Positions 44,671 through 53,918 of a DNA stretch of 64,000 nt are shown piece after piece (within the stretch, counting starts at the first letter, position 1; each line of letters starts with the position of its first letter). Made by a program: the position numbers and the translations under genes. The notes under the pieces were generated by a model that worked only from the letters and a program-made list of their open reading frames with translations, searched no databases and was not told the DNA's origin. Source of the DNA: an uncultured Prevotellaceae bacterium (GTDB taxonomy: Bacteria > Bacteroidota > Bacteroidia > Bacteroidales > Muribaculaceae); NCBI GenBank assembly GCA_937898675.1, contig CALEJB010000053.1, forward strand, positions 1 to 64,000. Direction: 5' to 3'.

Positions 44671-44742
44671 CGCGGGATGGAGCAGTGGCAGCTCGTTGGG
44701 CTCATAACCCAAAGGTCGTCAGTTCGAGTCTGGCTCCCGCCA
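44671..44742 (+). tRNA. Initiator tRNA-fMet (anticodon CAT)
   Basis: A 72-nt cloverleaf. Initiator hallmarks are present: no Watson-Crick pair at 1:72 (C1 opposite C72 by my alignment), three G-C pairs closing the anticodon stem (GGG CTCATAA CCC), and A11-T24 in the D stem. The T-arm is GTCAG TTCGAGT CTGGC. CCA is not encoded. It has a consensus promoter and a strong terminator and is transcribed alone. Confidence 0.95.
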
Positions 44743-44748
44743 CAAGAT

Positions 44749-44781
44749 GAGGTTGAGCACCGGGTGCTTGACCTCTTTTTT
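44749..44781 (+). terminator. Terminator after tRNA-fMet
   Basis: GAGGTTGAGCAC (44749-44760) pairs with GTGCTTGACCTC (44764-44775), with two wobbles, then TTTTTT. Confidence 0.85.
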
Positions 44782-44870
44782 GTCGTTTTTCATGACATTT
44801 CACCCTGCCGGTTTGCACATTATAGATATAATGTGTAAATTTGCTATGTTAAACCAGAACAAATCAAAAC

Positions 44871-46052
44871 ATGAGACATATAGGAGTGCTCTTTGAGGGC
44901 GACATCAACCGGCAGTTGGGTGTATTCAACGCTGTGATTAGCCGCGTGAAGCACTTGCAGCAAGCTGGAGACTATAAAATTAACGTCGTGATGTTGCAAG
45001 TGTACGACGGCTGGCTGATGAGGCAGATTCGCCGCAGCAAACGCATTGAAAGCCGCCCCAGCGAGATAGTGGCGGACGGCGTGACCGTGCGCGTTTCATG
45101 GTTTCGCCGCCGCATGAGCGATGCCATTATGCACCGCCTGTTTCACAAACCGCCACGAGCTCTCATGAAGCACCTGCAACAGTTGGGCTGGGAAATGCGC
45201 GGCAACGACCTGGTGAGCGCCCATGACCGCATCATGGGGCACGCCGCAGTATTTGCCGGCAAGCAACTTGAAATCCCTTCATTCATCACATGGCACGGAG
45301 CAAGCATCTATACCGACCCGCCTCGTGACCAGATGATTAAACAACAGACCATCAAACTATTGCACAGTGCTACCTGCAACTTCTTTGTCAGCCAGGGCCT
45401 GCTTGACAAAGCGCACGCCGAACTCACCGACGGGTTCCCGGCCGAAGTGCTGCTCAATGGCGCAGGCCCGCAATTCCAGCGCTTTGATGACAGCCGCCGG
45501 GCACAGTTGCGCCAACGCTACGGCATTGCGCTTGAAAAACAAGTTGTTGCCTTTGTGGGGCGCTTCGAGCCCGTCAAGAACGTAACGATGCTGCCAGAAA
45601 TCTTCCAGGAGATGGAGCGAAAATTCGGGAAGTCCCTGACGTTCTGGGCAATCGGAGACGGCATACAACTTGACGAGACGCGCCGCCAGATGGACAAGCG
45701 AGGCATTAATTGCCACTTTACCGGCAAAGTGCCTCCCGAAGAGATACCAAACCTGCTCAACTGCGTGGACCTACTCGTGTTGCCCAGCAGCCTTGAAGGG
45801 CTGCCGCTGGTTGTCATCGAAGCACTGTCGTGCGGCGCACGCGTTGTCGCGACCAATGTCATCGGCACCGCCGAAGCCGTCGGCCGAGAAAATGCCATTG
45901 ACCTGGGCGACAACTTCATTGACCGCATCACCACGCGAGGAGTGGAGCTGCTGCAAGGAGGAATAGAGCAAAAATTGCCTAACGAGGTGAGCTGGAGCGC
46001 CACCGCCGTCAAAGAAGACCGCATTTACCAGCAATATCTGGCCCAAAAATAA
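44871..46052 (+). CDS. GT4 family glycosyltransferase
   Basis: A 393-residue cytosolic or peripheral-membrane glycosyltransferase with two Rossmann domains (GT-B). GVFNAVISRVKHLQ lies in the N-terminal acceptor side; EKQVVAFVGRFEPVKNVTML opens the donor domain; LVLPSSLEGLPLVVIEALSCGARVVATNV is the GT4 EX7E nucleotide-sugar block. Donor and acceptor are unknown. There are no other polysaccharide genes near, so a capsule or LPS role is not certain. priA starts 9 bases after its stop, suggesting cotranscription. Confidence 0.88.
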   Translation: MRHIGVLFEGDINRQLGVFNAVISRVKHLQQAGDYKINVVMLQVYDGWLMRQIRRSKRIESRPSEIVADGVTVRVSWFRRRMSDAIMHRLFHKPPRALMKHLQQLGWEMRGNDLVSAHDRIMGHAAVFAGKQLEIPSFITWHGASIYTDPPRDQMIKQQTIKLLHSATCNFFVSQGLLDKAHAELTDGFPAEVLLNGAGPQFQRFDDSRRAQLRQRYGIALEKQVVAFVGRFEPVKNVTMLPEIFQEMERKFGKSLTFWAIGDGIQLDETRRQMDKRGINCHFTGKVPPEEIPNLLNCVDLLVLPSSLEGLPLVVIEALSCGARVVATNVIGTAEAVGRENAIDLGDNFIDRITTRGVELLQGGIEQKLPNEVSWSATAVKEDRIYQQYLAQK

Positions 46053-46061
46053 CGCAAGACT

Positions 46062-48524
46062 ATGCCGCAATTTGCCGAGACCTTGCTACCGCTGGCGTTG
46101 CCAGGGACTTATACCTACCGCATTCCCGAGGGCATGACATTGAAATTGGGGATGAGGGTGCTCGTGCCCTTTGGCCGCAAAAAGATATTCACCGCCATTG
46201 TCGTGCAAATGCACAACATTGAGCCAAAGGGATATGAAGTCAAGAAAATCCTGTGCCCGCTGGACGACAAGCCCATTCTCAAGCATCCACAGATTGAGTT
46301 CTGGCAATGGCTTGCCGACTACTACCTGTGCTCGATGGGCGAAGTGTATAAAGCCGCCGTGCCGTCGGGGCTAAAGGTGGAAAGCGAGACCACCATCAGC
46401 GCCAACCCTGATTTTGAGGAGAGCCAGCCAGGCCAACTGAGTGACCGCGAGCGGGTAATTCTTGATTTCACCGCCCAGCGAGGCCGCGTGCAGATTGCCG
46501 ACATCGCCAAGGCGACAGGTTTCAAAACCGTGGAGCGCAGCGTGAGCCGCCTGCTCGACATCGACGCCCTTCACGTCAGTGAGCGCGTCATCGACAACTA
46601 CCGCCCAAAGACCGAGGCCTGCGTCCGTCTTACAGCCGCCCGCAAGGATGAACAGCCCCTGCATGGATGGTTTGGCCAACTCAAACGCGCCCCCAAGCAG
46701 GAGGCGCTGCTGCTCGCCTATCTGGACATGTCGCGATGGCTGCAGAGCGGTGACGTGGCCGAAGTGAGCAAAGAAAATCTGCTCAAACGCGCGCAAGTGA
46801 GCGGCGCTGTGCTTAACGAAGCCGTGAAACGCGGCATCTTTGAAATTTACAAGAAAGAAATCAACCGTTTTGCCGAACTCGGCAGCGTCCTTGAGGACGT
46901 CCCGGCGCTGAGCGAAGAACAACGGCGCGCCTATGGTGAAATCCACCAATCGATGCGCCAGCACGCCATCACCCTGCTGCACGGCGTGACCAGCAGCGGC
47001 AAGACATCCATCTACATGCACCTGATATCCGATGCGCTGAAGCTGGGAAAGCAGGTACTTTACCTGGTGCCGGAGATTGCACTCACCACGCAGTTGACGA
47101 GAAGGTTGAGGCGCGTGTTCGGCGACAAGTTGCTGATTTATCACTCAAAATTCAGCGACAATGAGCGAGTGGACATCTGGAAGCGCCTGCTGGACAGCAC
47201 CGAGCCGTGCGTGGTGGTCGGCGTGCGCTCCTCCATTTTCCTCCCCTACTCCAGCCTGGGGCTCATCATCGTTGACGAAGAGCATGACAGCAGCTACAAG
47301 CAACAAGACCCCGCTCCCCGATACAACGGGCGCAATGCCGCCATGGTGCTGGCACAAATGCACGGAGCAAAGACCGTGCTGGGTTCGGCGACACCGGCCA
47401 TCGAGGTTTATCACCGCGCGCTGGCAGGCCAGTACGGCCTTGTGAAACTAATGACACGCTACGGTGACATCAAGATGCCGCAAGTGAGCGTCATTGACAC
47501 CGCCACTGCCTACAAAAAGAAAGAGATGAACGGCATGTTCTCAAATCAGCTCATTGCCGACTGCCGTCACGCGCTGCAAGCGGGCGAACAAGTCATCCTG
47601 TTCCAGAACCGGCGCGGCTATGCCCCGATGGTGAGCTGCAAGCAATGCGGCTGGGTGCCCAAATGCGAGAACTGCGACGTCTCGCTCACCTATCACAAGC
47701 ACAGCCGCAGTCTGGTGTGCCACTATTGCGGCTATTCCATCCCCCTGCCCGACCTGTGCCCCGCCTGCCAGCTGCCGGGCATCGAAATACTGGGATACGG
47801 CACCGAGCGCATCGAGGACGACATCGACGCCGTGTTCCCCGGCGAGAAGATTTCGCGCATGGACCTCGACACCACACGCAGCAAGAACAGTTATGACCGC
47901 ATCATTGACGACTTCTCGCAACATCGCACCAACATCCTCGTGGGCACACAGATGGTGACCAAGGGGCTGGACTTTGACGCCGTCAGCATCGTGGGCATCC
48001 TCAATGCCGACACGATGATCAATTTTCCCGACTTTCGCAGCCATGAGCGCGCCTTTGACATGCTCGAACAGGTGTCGGGGCGTGCAGGGCGCGCGCACAA
48101 GCAGGGCCAGGTCATCATCCAGACCAGAAGCCCCGGGCACGATGTCATCAAGTTTGTGCAAGCCCATGACTATGAAGGATTCTACGAGCATGAGCTTGCT
48201 GACCGGCAGAAGTTTGGTTACCCGCCGTTTACCAAGGTCATCAACATCTACCTCAAGCACCGCGAAGACACAGTGGCGGGAGAACTCGCCGTGCGCTACA
48301 GCGGCATGCTGCGCCAAGTGTTCGGCACCCGCGTGCTGGGACCGATGGCACCCCATGTGGCCCGTGTGCAAAACCTCTACATCCGCCAAGTAATGCTCAA
48401 GATGGAAACCACGGCATCCATGCCCAAAGTCAAATCCATCCTGCGCGGCATCTATGAGCATCTGCTGGCCGCCGACGCCAGGATGAAGACGGTCAGGCTC
48501 TACTACGATGTGGACCCCGTATAA
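46062..48524 (+). CDS. priA: Primosomal protein N' (replication restart helicase PriA)
   Basis: An 820-residue SF2 helicase that reloads the replisome at stalled forks. N-terminal DNA-binding domain (about 1-110), winged helix, then helicase domain with Walker A GVTSSGKTS (about residue 310) and Walker B VDEEHDSSYKQ (about 402). Eight Cys in four C-x2-C pairs between about residues 526 and 570 bind two zinc ions. GTQMVTKGLDFDAV and QVSGRAGRA are motifs V and VI. Full length. It follows the GT4 gene by 9 bases. Confidence 0.96.
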   Translation: MPQFAETLLPLALPGTYTYRIPEGMTLKLGMRVLVPFGRKKIFTAIVVQMHNIEPKGYEVKKILCPLDDKPILKHPQIEFWQWLADYYLCSMGEVYKAAVPSGLKVESETTISANPDFEESQPGQLSDRERVILDFTAQRGRVQIADIAKATGFKTVERSVSRLLDIDALHVSERVIDNYRPKTEACVRLTAARKDEQPLHGWFGQLKRAPKQEALLLAYLDMSRWLQSGDVAEVSKENLLKRAQVSGAVLNEAVKRGIFEIYKKEINRFAELGSVLEDVPALSEEQRRAYGEIHQSMRQHAITLLHGVTSSGKTSIYMHLISDALKLGKQVLYLVPEIALTTQLTRRLRRVFGDKLLIYHSKFSDNERVDIWKRLLDSTEPCVVVGVRSSIFLPYSSLGLIIVDEEHDSSYKQQDPAPRYNGRNAAMVLAQMHGAKTVLGSATPAIEVYHRALAGQYGLVKLMTRYGDIKMPQVSVIDTATAYKKKEMNGMFSNQLIADCRHALQAGEQVILFQNRRGYAPMVSCKQCGWVPKCENCDVSLTYHKHSRSLVCHYCGYSIPLPDLCPACQLPGIEILGYGTERIEDDIDAVFPGEKISRMDLDTTRSKNSYDRIIDDFSQHRTNILVGTQMVTKGLDFDAVSIVGILNADTMINFPDFRSHERAFDMLEQVSGRAGRAHKQGQVIIQTRSPGHDVIKFVQAHDYEGFYEHELADRQKFGYPPFTKVINIYLKHREDTVAGELAVRYSGMLRQVFGTRVLGPMAPHVARVQNLYIRQVMLKMETTASMPKVKSILRGIYEHLLAADARMKTVRLYYDVDPV

Positions 48525-48589
48525 CGCTCCTGAGACCAAGAATTGCAGAAAAGTTTCCACAATATAGCGGATAATTGATTTTTTTGGAG

Positions 48590-48597
48590 TAATTTTG
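48590..48597 (+). promoter_or_regulatory. -7 box of folD
   Basis: TAATTTTG, matching TAnnTTTG, about 90 bases before the folD ATG. No TTG at the usual spacing. Confidence 0.5.
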
Positions 48598-48686
48598 TGC
48601 CTTGATTTGCGCAAAGTGCCACACAGCATTGGTCCAACTATTGCGCAGACATCTGAACATCAACAAACAACAAGAACACATAAAGC

Positions 48687-49568
48687 ATGGAACTGATAGA
48701 CGGGAAAAAGACAGCCGCTGCCATCAAGGCCGAAATCAAGGCCGAGGTGGAGCAAATGATTGCGGCGGGCATGAAACGCCCGCACCTCGCTGCGGTGCTC
48801 GTGGGCCACGACGGTGGCTCGGAGTCATACGTCAAGAACAAAGTGATTGCATGCGAGCAGTGCGGTTTCAAGTCGTCGCTCATCCGCATGGAGGATGACG
48901 CCACCGAAGAGCAACTGTTAGACTGCATCCGAGGCTTGAACAACGATGACGACGTTGACGGCTTTATCGTTCAGTTGCCCCTGCCCAAACACATCGACGA
49001 GCAGCATGTCATCAACGTGATTGACTACCGCAAAGACGTTGACGGCATCCACCCGATGAATGCCGGCCGCATGGCGCTGGGCCTGCCGTGCTTCGTCTCA
49101 GCCACCCCGCTGGGTATCATCACCCTGCTCAAGCGCTACAACATCCCCACCTCGGGCAAAAAATGCGTGGTACTGGGACGCTCCAACATTGTGGGCAAGC
49201 CTATGGCACAACTCATGCTGCAGAAGGAGCACGGCGACGCCACCGTTACCGTGTGCCACAGCCACTCGGCCACCCTCAAAGACGAATGCCGCGAAGCGGA
49301 CATTATCATTGCCGCCATCGGCCGTCCCAACTTTGTTACTGCCGATATGGTCAAGGACGGCGCCGTCATCATCGACGTGGGCACAACACGCGTCAATGAC
49401 CCCAGCAGCAAGAACGGCTACCGCCTGAACGGTGATGTGAAGTTTGACGAAGTGGCGCCCAAGTGCTCTTACATCACCCCGGTTCCCGGCGGCGTGGGCC
49501 CCATGACCATCTGCTCGCTGATGAAGAACACCCTGGCAGCCGCCAAAAAGGAGTTCTATCCCGATTGA
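48687..49568 (+). CDS. folD: Bifunctional methylenetetrahydrofolate dehydrogenase/cyclohydrolase FolD
   Basis: A 293-residue cytosolic enzyme interconverting methylene-, methenyl- and formyl-tetrahydrofolate with NADP. SYVKNKVIACEQCGF carries the catalytic Tyr-x3-Lys. GFIVQLPLPKHID and PMNAGRMALGLPCF are folate-site blocks, and VVLGRSNIVGKPMAQLM is the NADP-binding loop. PVPGGVGPMTICSLMKNT is the C-terminal signature. Usual length. It has its own promoter and a strong hairpin terminator shared as a boundary with the convergent PBP1A gene. Confidence 0.96.
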   Translation: MELIDGKKTAAAIKAEIKAEVEQMIAAGMKRPHLAAVLVGHDGGSESYVKNKVIACEQCGFKSSLIRMEDDATEEQLLDCIRGLNNDDDVDGFIVQLPLPKHIDEQHVINVIDYRKDVDGIHPMNAGRMALGLPCFVSATPLGIITLLKRYNIPTSGKKCVVLGRSNIVGKPMAQLMLQKEHGDATVTVCHSHSATLKDECREADIIIAAIGRPNFVTADMVKDGAVIIDVGTTRVNDPSSKNGYRLNGDVKFDEVAPKCSYITPVPGGVGPMTICSLMKNTLAAAKKEFYPD

Positions 49569-49597
49569 CTTTTACCGATAACGAGACACATACAAGA

Positions 49598-49638
49598 TAC
49601 CGCTGCTGGCCGGGGCCGGCAGCGGTAATTGTTTTGTC
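49598..49638 (+). terminator. Terminator after folD
   Basis: TACCGCTGC (49598-49606) pairs with GCAGCGGTA (49619-49627) and an inner GGCC/GGCC segment extends the stem; ATTGTTTTG follows. Confidence 0.8.
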
Positions 49639-49660
49639 AAGCATTGTCCTTGACGGCAGA

Positions 49661-52108
49661 TTAGTCAAAAGCGCCCTCGACCGCCTCGTCCTGGCCGCCG
49701 CCACCTTCACCGGCATCGGCGCCGCCGCCACCGCCGCCGCCACCGCCTGACCGGCCGCCGCCAAAGAATGCGCCGCCGAACTCATCGGCACAAGCGTTGA
49801 ATCCACTGGGGATAACAAACTTGGTGCTCTGGCTATAAGGCAGGTTGCTATCATCAAAAATCCACTTCAGGAAGTAGCCCAGCACAGGAAGCGCCGCCTC
49901 GGCGCCCTGTCCGTAGGCCGTGCTGTTGAAATGAATATACCTTTCCTCGCCACCGACCCAAACGCCGGTCACCAAATCGGGCGTGAAGCCCATGAACCAG
50001 CCGTCGCTATTGTCGTTGGTAGTGCCCGTCTTGCCGCCCATCTCGGCCTGAATGCCATAGGCATAACGCAAACGGGAACCGGTACCGCCATTCACAACAC
50101 TGGTGAGGAGGGTGAGCATCTTGAGATAGGTGTCCTCGCTCATGATTTCGGTCTGATTGCCGGTGAACTCGGCAAGCACATTGCCATGGTTATCGGTAAT
50201 GCGTGAAACATACATCGGTTCAACGCGCATACCGCCGTTGGCAAAGGCGGAGTAAGCGGCCACCATCTCGCGCAAGGTGACTTCGCACGAGCCGAGGCTC
50301 AATGCGGGCACAGGGTCAAGATAACTTGTGATGCCGAAACTGTGCATCCAACTTGCCAACTGCTCGGGAGCCATCGTGTAATAGCCATTGCGCTCAATCC
50401 AATTCTCGCGCGTGCCGCGCATGAAGCCAGCGGAGATTGAGTTAGCGGATTTTTCCAGAGCCGTGCGAAGGTCCATGGCACCATAGACGCCCTTGGGGTT
50501 ATACACCTCGCCGTGCCAATAGATGTTGGGTGCGCCGCCAGGACGAACCGAGCATGGCGTCAACCCGCCATTCTGCATCGCCTCGGAATACACGAACGGC
50601 TTGACGGTCGAACCAATCTGACGCCGTCCTGTGGCCACCATGTCATACTTGAAGAAACGGAAATCCGGGCCACCGACATAAGCCTTGACATAACCGGTGG
50701 TCGGGTCCATCGACATCATGGCGCAACGCAGGAAGGACTTGGTGTAAAGCAGCGAATCCAGCGGCGACATCTGGGCCTCGAAGGAGCCATTGTAGCTGAA
50801 CAGGCGCACGGTGGTCACCGTCTTGAAATTCTCCATGATTTCGGCATCGGTCTTGCCCGCCTCCTTGAGCACACGGTAACGCTCGCTGTGGCGGATGGCC
50901 GCATTGATGAGCGCCTGCTTGCCGGCACTCGACAACTCTGAACGGTTGTTGGTATAGGGGTTCCTGGTGCCGCCGCGCTCACGCTGGAACGCGGGTTGGA
51001 GCGTCTGGCTCATGTGTTTGAGCACCGCCTTCTCGGCATAGTCCTGCATGCGCGAGTCGATGGTGGTGTAAATCTTCAAACCGTCGGTATAGATGTCGTA
51101 ATGGTCTCCGTTGGGCTTGGTGTTCTTGTTGCACCAGCCGAACAAAGGATTGTTGACCCATGCGGTAGAGTCATCGACAAATGCCTGCTGGTTCCATGAG
51201 GGATAATCCTTGCGGCTGGGCTTCTTGGCCGTCAGCACGCGGCGCAGTTCCTCACGGAAATAAGGAGCCAGACCGTCGTTGTGGTCGGTGCGCTTGAATT
51301 TGGTAATCAGCGGTTTTGTCTTCAGTTGCTCGGCCTGGGCCGCATCGAGGTAGCCCGCCTTGACCATCTGGTCAAACACCACATTGCGGCGCAGTCGCGT
51401 GCGTTCATTATATCTAATGGGGTTGTAATAGGATGGATTCTTGCACATGCCCACCAGGGTGGCCGACTCCTCGATGGTCAAGTCGTTGGGGTCCTTGCTG
51501 AAATATGTTTCGGCCGCCATCTTGATACCCACCGCATTGTTCAGGAAATCGAACTGGTTGAAGTACATCTTGATGATCTCGTCCTTGGTATAATACCGCT
51601 CGAGCTTGACGGCGATAATCCATTCGACGGGTTTCTTGAGTGCACGCTGAAAGATATTTTCGGACTCGGGTGAATAAAGCTGCTTGGCCAACTGCTGGGT
51701 AATGGTGCTGCCGCCGCCGGCACTCTTCTGGCCCATGATAATGCGCTTGACAACGGCGCGCCCAATGGCGCGGAGGTCAATGCCCGAGTGTTCGAGGAAA
51801 CGGGAGTCCTCGGTTGCGATGAGCGCTTGGCTCAGATAAGGGGACATCTCGTCAAAATCAACATAGATGCGGTTGCTGCGGCTGCGGTAGTATCGGCCCA
51901 TCTCCACATTGTCGGCGCTGTAGATTGTCGTGGCAAACTTGTCGGTGGGATTTTTCAACTGGTCGATGGGAGGCATATACCCAATCACGCCATTGTAAAT
52001 CAACACAAACAACAACACCAGCAGTCCAATGAAAATGGCGAAGCCTGTCCACAACTTCCTGGTAATGCTGCGGGCCTGTCCCTTCTTTCCTGTAGTCTGT
52101 TTACTCAT
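49661..52108 (-). CDS. Class A penicillin-binding protein (PBP1A-like)
   Basis: An 815-residue bifunctional peptidoglycan synthase. One N-terminal membrane anchor (about 22-42) is followed by the GT51 glycosyltransferase domain with catalytic Glu100 in ATEDSRFLEHSGID and GGGSTITQQLAKQ. In the transpeptidase domain the nucleophile Ser500 is in GSTVKPF, the second motif is SAN in EKSANSIS, and the third is KTG at 693 (GGKTGTT). The last 35 residues are a poly-glycine and acidic tail. It faces folD; a TACATTTG box precedes it. Confidence 0.95.
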   Translation of the reverse strand: MSKQTTGKKGQARSITRKLWTGFAIFIGLLVLLFVLIYNGVIGYMPPIDQLKNPTDKFATTIYSADNVEMGRYYRSRSNRIYVDFDEMSPYLSQALIATEDSRFLEHSGIDLRAIGRAVVKRIIMGQKSAGGGSTITQQLAKQLYSPESENIFQRALKKPVEWIIAVKLERYYTKDEIIKMYFNQFDFLNNAVGIKMAAETYFSKDPNDLTIEESATLVGMCKNPSYYNPIRYNERTRLRRNVVFDQMVKAGYLDAAQAEQLKTKPLITKFKRTDHNDGLAPYFREELRRVLTAKKPSRKDYPSWNQQAFVDDSTAWVNNPLFGWCNKNTKPNGDHYDIYTDGLKIYTTIDSRMQDYAEKAVLKHMSQTLQPAFQRERGGTRNPYTNNRSELSSAGKQALINAAIRHSERYRVLKEAGKTDAEIMENFKTVTTVRLFSYNGSFEAQMSPLDSLLYTKSFLRCAMMSMDPTTGYVKAYVGGPDFRFFKYDMVATGRRQIGSTVKPFVYSEAMQNGGLTPCSVRPGGAPNIYWHGEVYNPKGVYGAMDLRTALEKSANSISAGFMRGTRENWIERNGYYTMAPEQLASWMHSFGITSYLDPVPALSLGSCEVTLREMVAAYSAFANGGMRVEPMYVSRITDNHGNVLAEFTGNQTEIMSEDTYLKMLTLLTSVVNGGTGSRLRYAYGIQAEMGGKTGTTNDNSDGWFMGFTPDLVTGVWVGGEERYIHFNSTAYGQGAEAALPVLGYFLKWIFDDSNLPYSQSTKFVIPSGFNACADEFGGAFFGGGRSGGGGGGGGGADAGEGGGGQDEAVEGAFD

Positions 52109-52191
52109 ATCGTAGTATTATTTCAGTCTTAACTTATTGACATTAAATTTATTGATGCCGCCAACACACGTTATCGGGCACTACTAAACTG

Positions 52192-52199
52192 CAAATGTA
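52192..52199 (-). promoter_or_regulatory. -7 box of the PBP1A gene
   Basis: TACATTTG on the minus strand matches TAnnTTTG and lies 83 bases before the ATG at 52108. No convincing -33 element. Confidence 0.45.
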
Positions 52200-52359
52200 A
52201 TCATTTTATCGCAGTAACGGGCAACAAAATCGCCATTTATCGCCAAAATGTGGAATTATTGATTAAAAATGGCCGAACAATTTGGTGGGATGGGAAAAAA
52301 TGCCGAAATTTGAAGTTTGAAACAAAACCGCAGACCACCATTTCACGACCACAGATGAT

Positions 52360-53217
52360 ATGAGAAGACTTATCGTCATTGCCCTCTTGCTGGCATTTAT
52401 CACAGCCCCTGCCACGCTCGATGCCAGAAAGAAGAAAGACAACAAATATGAGAAAACAGCCGTGGCAGCCGAAAGCGCCGAGGCCTCCGACCAGACGCCG
52501 CGTGAAGTCAAGGTCACCGACGCCTCCCGCCAGCTCTACGGCGAGTGGGACATCGTGTCGGTGCGCAAAAAAAACGTGTACTCACTTGAACGGGCGTATC
52601 TGTACCTTGATTTTGCCGGCGGCAACAAGGTGTACGGCAACAACGGCTGCAATGTCATCAACGGCTCATTCCAGCTGAATGGCAACAACCTGAAGTTCAA
52701 CGAGTTTATCAGCACCGAGAAATCATGCAACAGCGTGACGGCCGAGAAAACCATCATGCGCGCGCTTGAAGATGTGCGCAAATACACGCTCACCGCACGT
52801 TACAACGCCCAATACCTCAATCTGATGAATTCCAAGGGGTCTGTAATTGCCGTGCTCAAGAGGCACAACCTCGACGAGATGAACGGAGCCTGGGTGGTCA
52901 AGGAGTTGAATAATGTAAATGTGATTGAGCACGACTTGCGCGTCGTTATCGATGCCGTAATGCAGACCATCCACGGCCAGACAGGGTGTAACATCATCAA
53001 CGGCATCATCACCCTCGACCCCTCCAAGGACATGGCTATCCAGTTCGAAGACCTTCACTCGGGCAACAACGCGTGTGAAGACATTGAGAAAGAGACGTCG
53101 CTGCTGCTCGCGCTTGAAAAGACAGAGTCATGCAAACGCATCAACCAGCAAGAGATGGCGCTAATTGACAAGCTGGGCAATATCGTCGCCGTGCTTCAAC
53201 GCCTGCAACTGCGGTAA
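52360..53217 (+). CDS. Secreted protein with two META (HslJ-like) domains
   Basis: A 285-residue exported protein: signal peptide 1-21 (LLLAFITAPATLDA), a charged linker (RKKKDNKYEK), then two META domains. The first (about 60-165) has LYGEWDIVSVRKKNV, GNNGCNVINGSFQL and CNSVTAEKTIMRALEDV; the second (about 175-280) has GAWVVKELNNVNVI, QTGCNIINGIITLD and CEDIEKETSLLLALEK. The paired Cys and NxxxG patterns are the family signature, as in heat-shock protein HslJ. No catalytic site is known. It is divergent from PBP1A, and RNase P RNA follows. Confidence 0.85.
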   Translation: MRRLIVIALLLAFITAPATLDARKKKDNKYEKTAVAAESAEASDQTPREVKVTDASRQLYGEWDIVSVRKKNVYSLERAYLYLDFAGGNKVYGNNGCNVINGSFQLNGNNLKFNEFISTEKSCNSVTAEKTIMRALEDVRKYTLTARYNAQYLNLMNSKGSVIAVLKRHNLDEMNGAWVVKELNNVNVIEHDLRVVIDAVMQTIHGQTGCNIINGIITLDPSKDMAIQFEDLHSGNNACEDIEKETSLLLALEKTESCKRINQQEMALIDKLGNIVAVLQRLQLR

Positions 53218-53387
53218 ATGCGGGGCGCCAAACGGTTGTGGCGAATCATGAGCAGGGCGCCAGCATTAATCTGCAAGAGAATGCAGTCCACAGGCTTTGC
53301 GGCATCATTGGCCTATCCGTCAATCCATTCGGCTTGTTCTATAGCGAAACAATAAATTAAAAAATCAAATAAATGTGTCCAATAAAT

Positions 53388-53418
53388 TTGCACAAATGAT
53401 TTTTTACATGTAATTTTG
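53388..53418 (+). promoter_or_regulatory. Promoter of the RNase P RNA gene
   Basis: TTG (53388-53390), a 20-base spacer and TAATTTTG (53411-53418): full consensus, about 20 bases before the P1 helix. Confidence 0.8.
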
Positions 53419-53436
53419 TGCACAAATTATACAAAG

Positions 53437-53815
53437 GTCCAGTATGGCGGCTTGTCGCTCGTTAGCAATCCAATTGTTGCGAGAGGAAAGTCCGGGCAAC
53501 ACAGAGCATCACATTTCTTAACGGGAAGTTGCGGGTGACCGCAAGGTTAAGGTGACAGAAAACAACCGCCGCGCCCCACGTGTTGGAGATGCGGCAAGGG
53601 TGAAAAGGCGGGGTAAGAGCCCACCGGGCACTGTGGTGACACAGAGCGCCGCACTACCTGTGAGTTGCAAGATCATGTATACCGGCATCCAAGGGCTGCT
53701 CGTCCATTGCCGGGGGGTGGATCGCTATACCGGCGCAGCAATGTGCCGGACAGATAAATGACAGGCACCGTTCCCCCGGGAACGGCACAAAACCCGGCTT
53801 ATAGCCATGCTGCCT
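53437..53815 (+). ncRNA. rnpB: RNase P RNA (bacterial type A)
   Basis: The catalytic RNA that trims tRNA 5' ends. The conserved core is readable: GAGAGGAAAGTCCGGGC near the 5' end, ACAGAAAACAACCGCC, GGTAAGAGCCCACCG, and AGATAAATGACAGGC with ACAAAACCCGGCTTATAG at the 3' end. P1 is CAGTATGGC (53440-53448) with GCCATGCTG (53804-53812), one wobble. Ends are set from P1 and the T-run just after; they are good to a few bases. An open frame inside it is chance. Confidence 0.96.
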
Positions 53816-53918
53816 TTTTATATATTTTGTTATACTTGGCAACTACCATTAAATAATAATATTGTCACTGCGACGGTCACGTGAGTGGCCAGACAATTAG
53901 AAAAAGATATTCAACATT

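Noticed and set aside
44629..44838. A 69-codon frame over the initiator tRNA
   Set aside because: It runs through the tRNA and its terminator.
53552..53761. A 69-codon frame inside the RNase P RNA
   Set aside because: The conserved RNA core and P1 helix explain the sequence.
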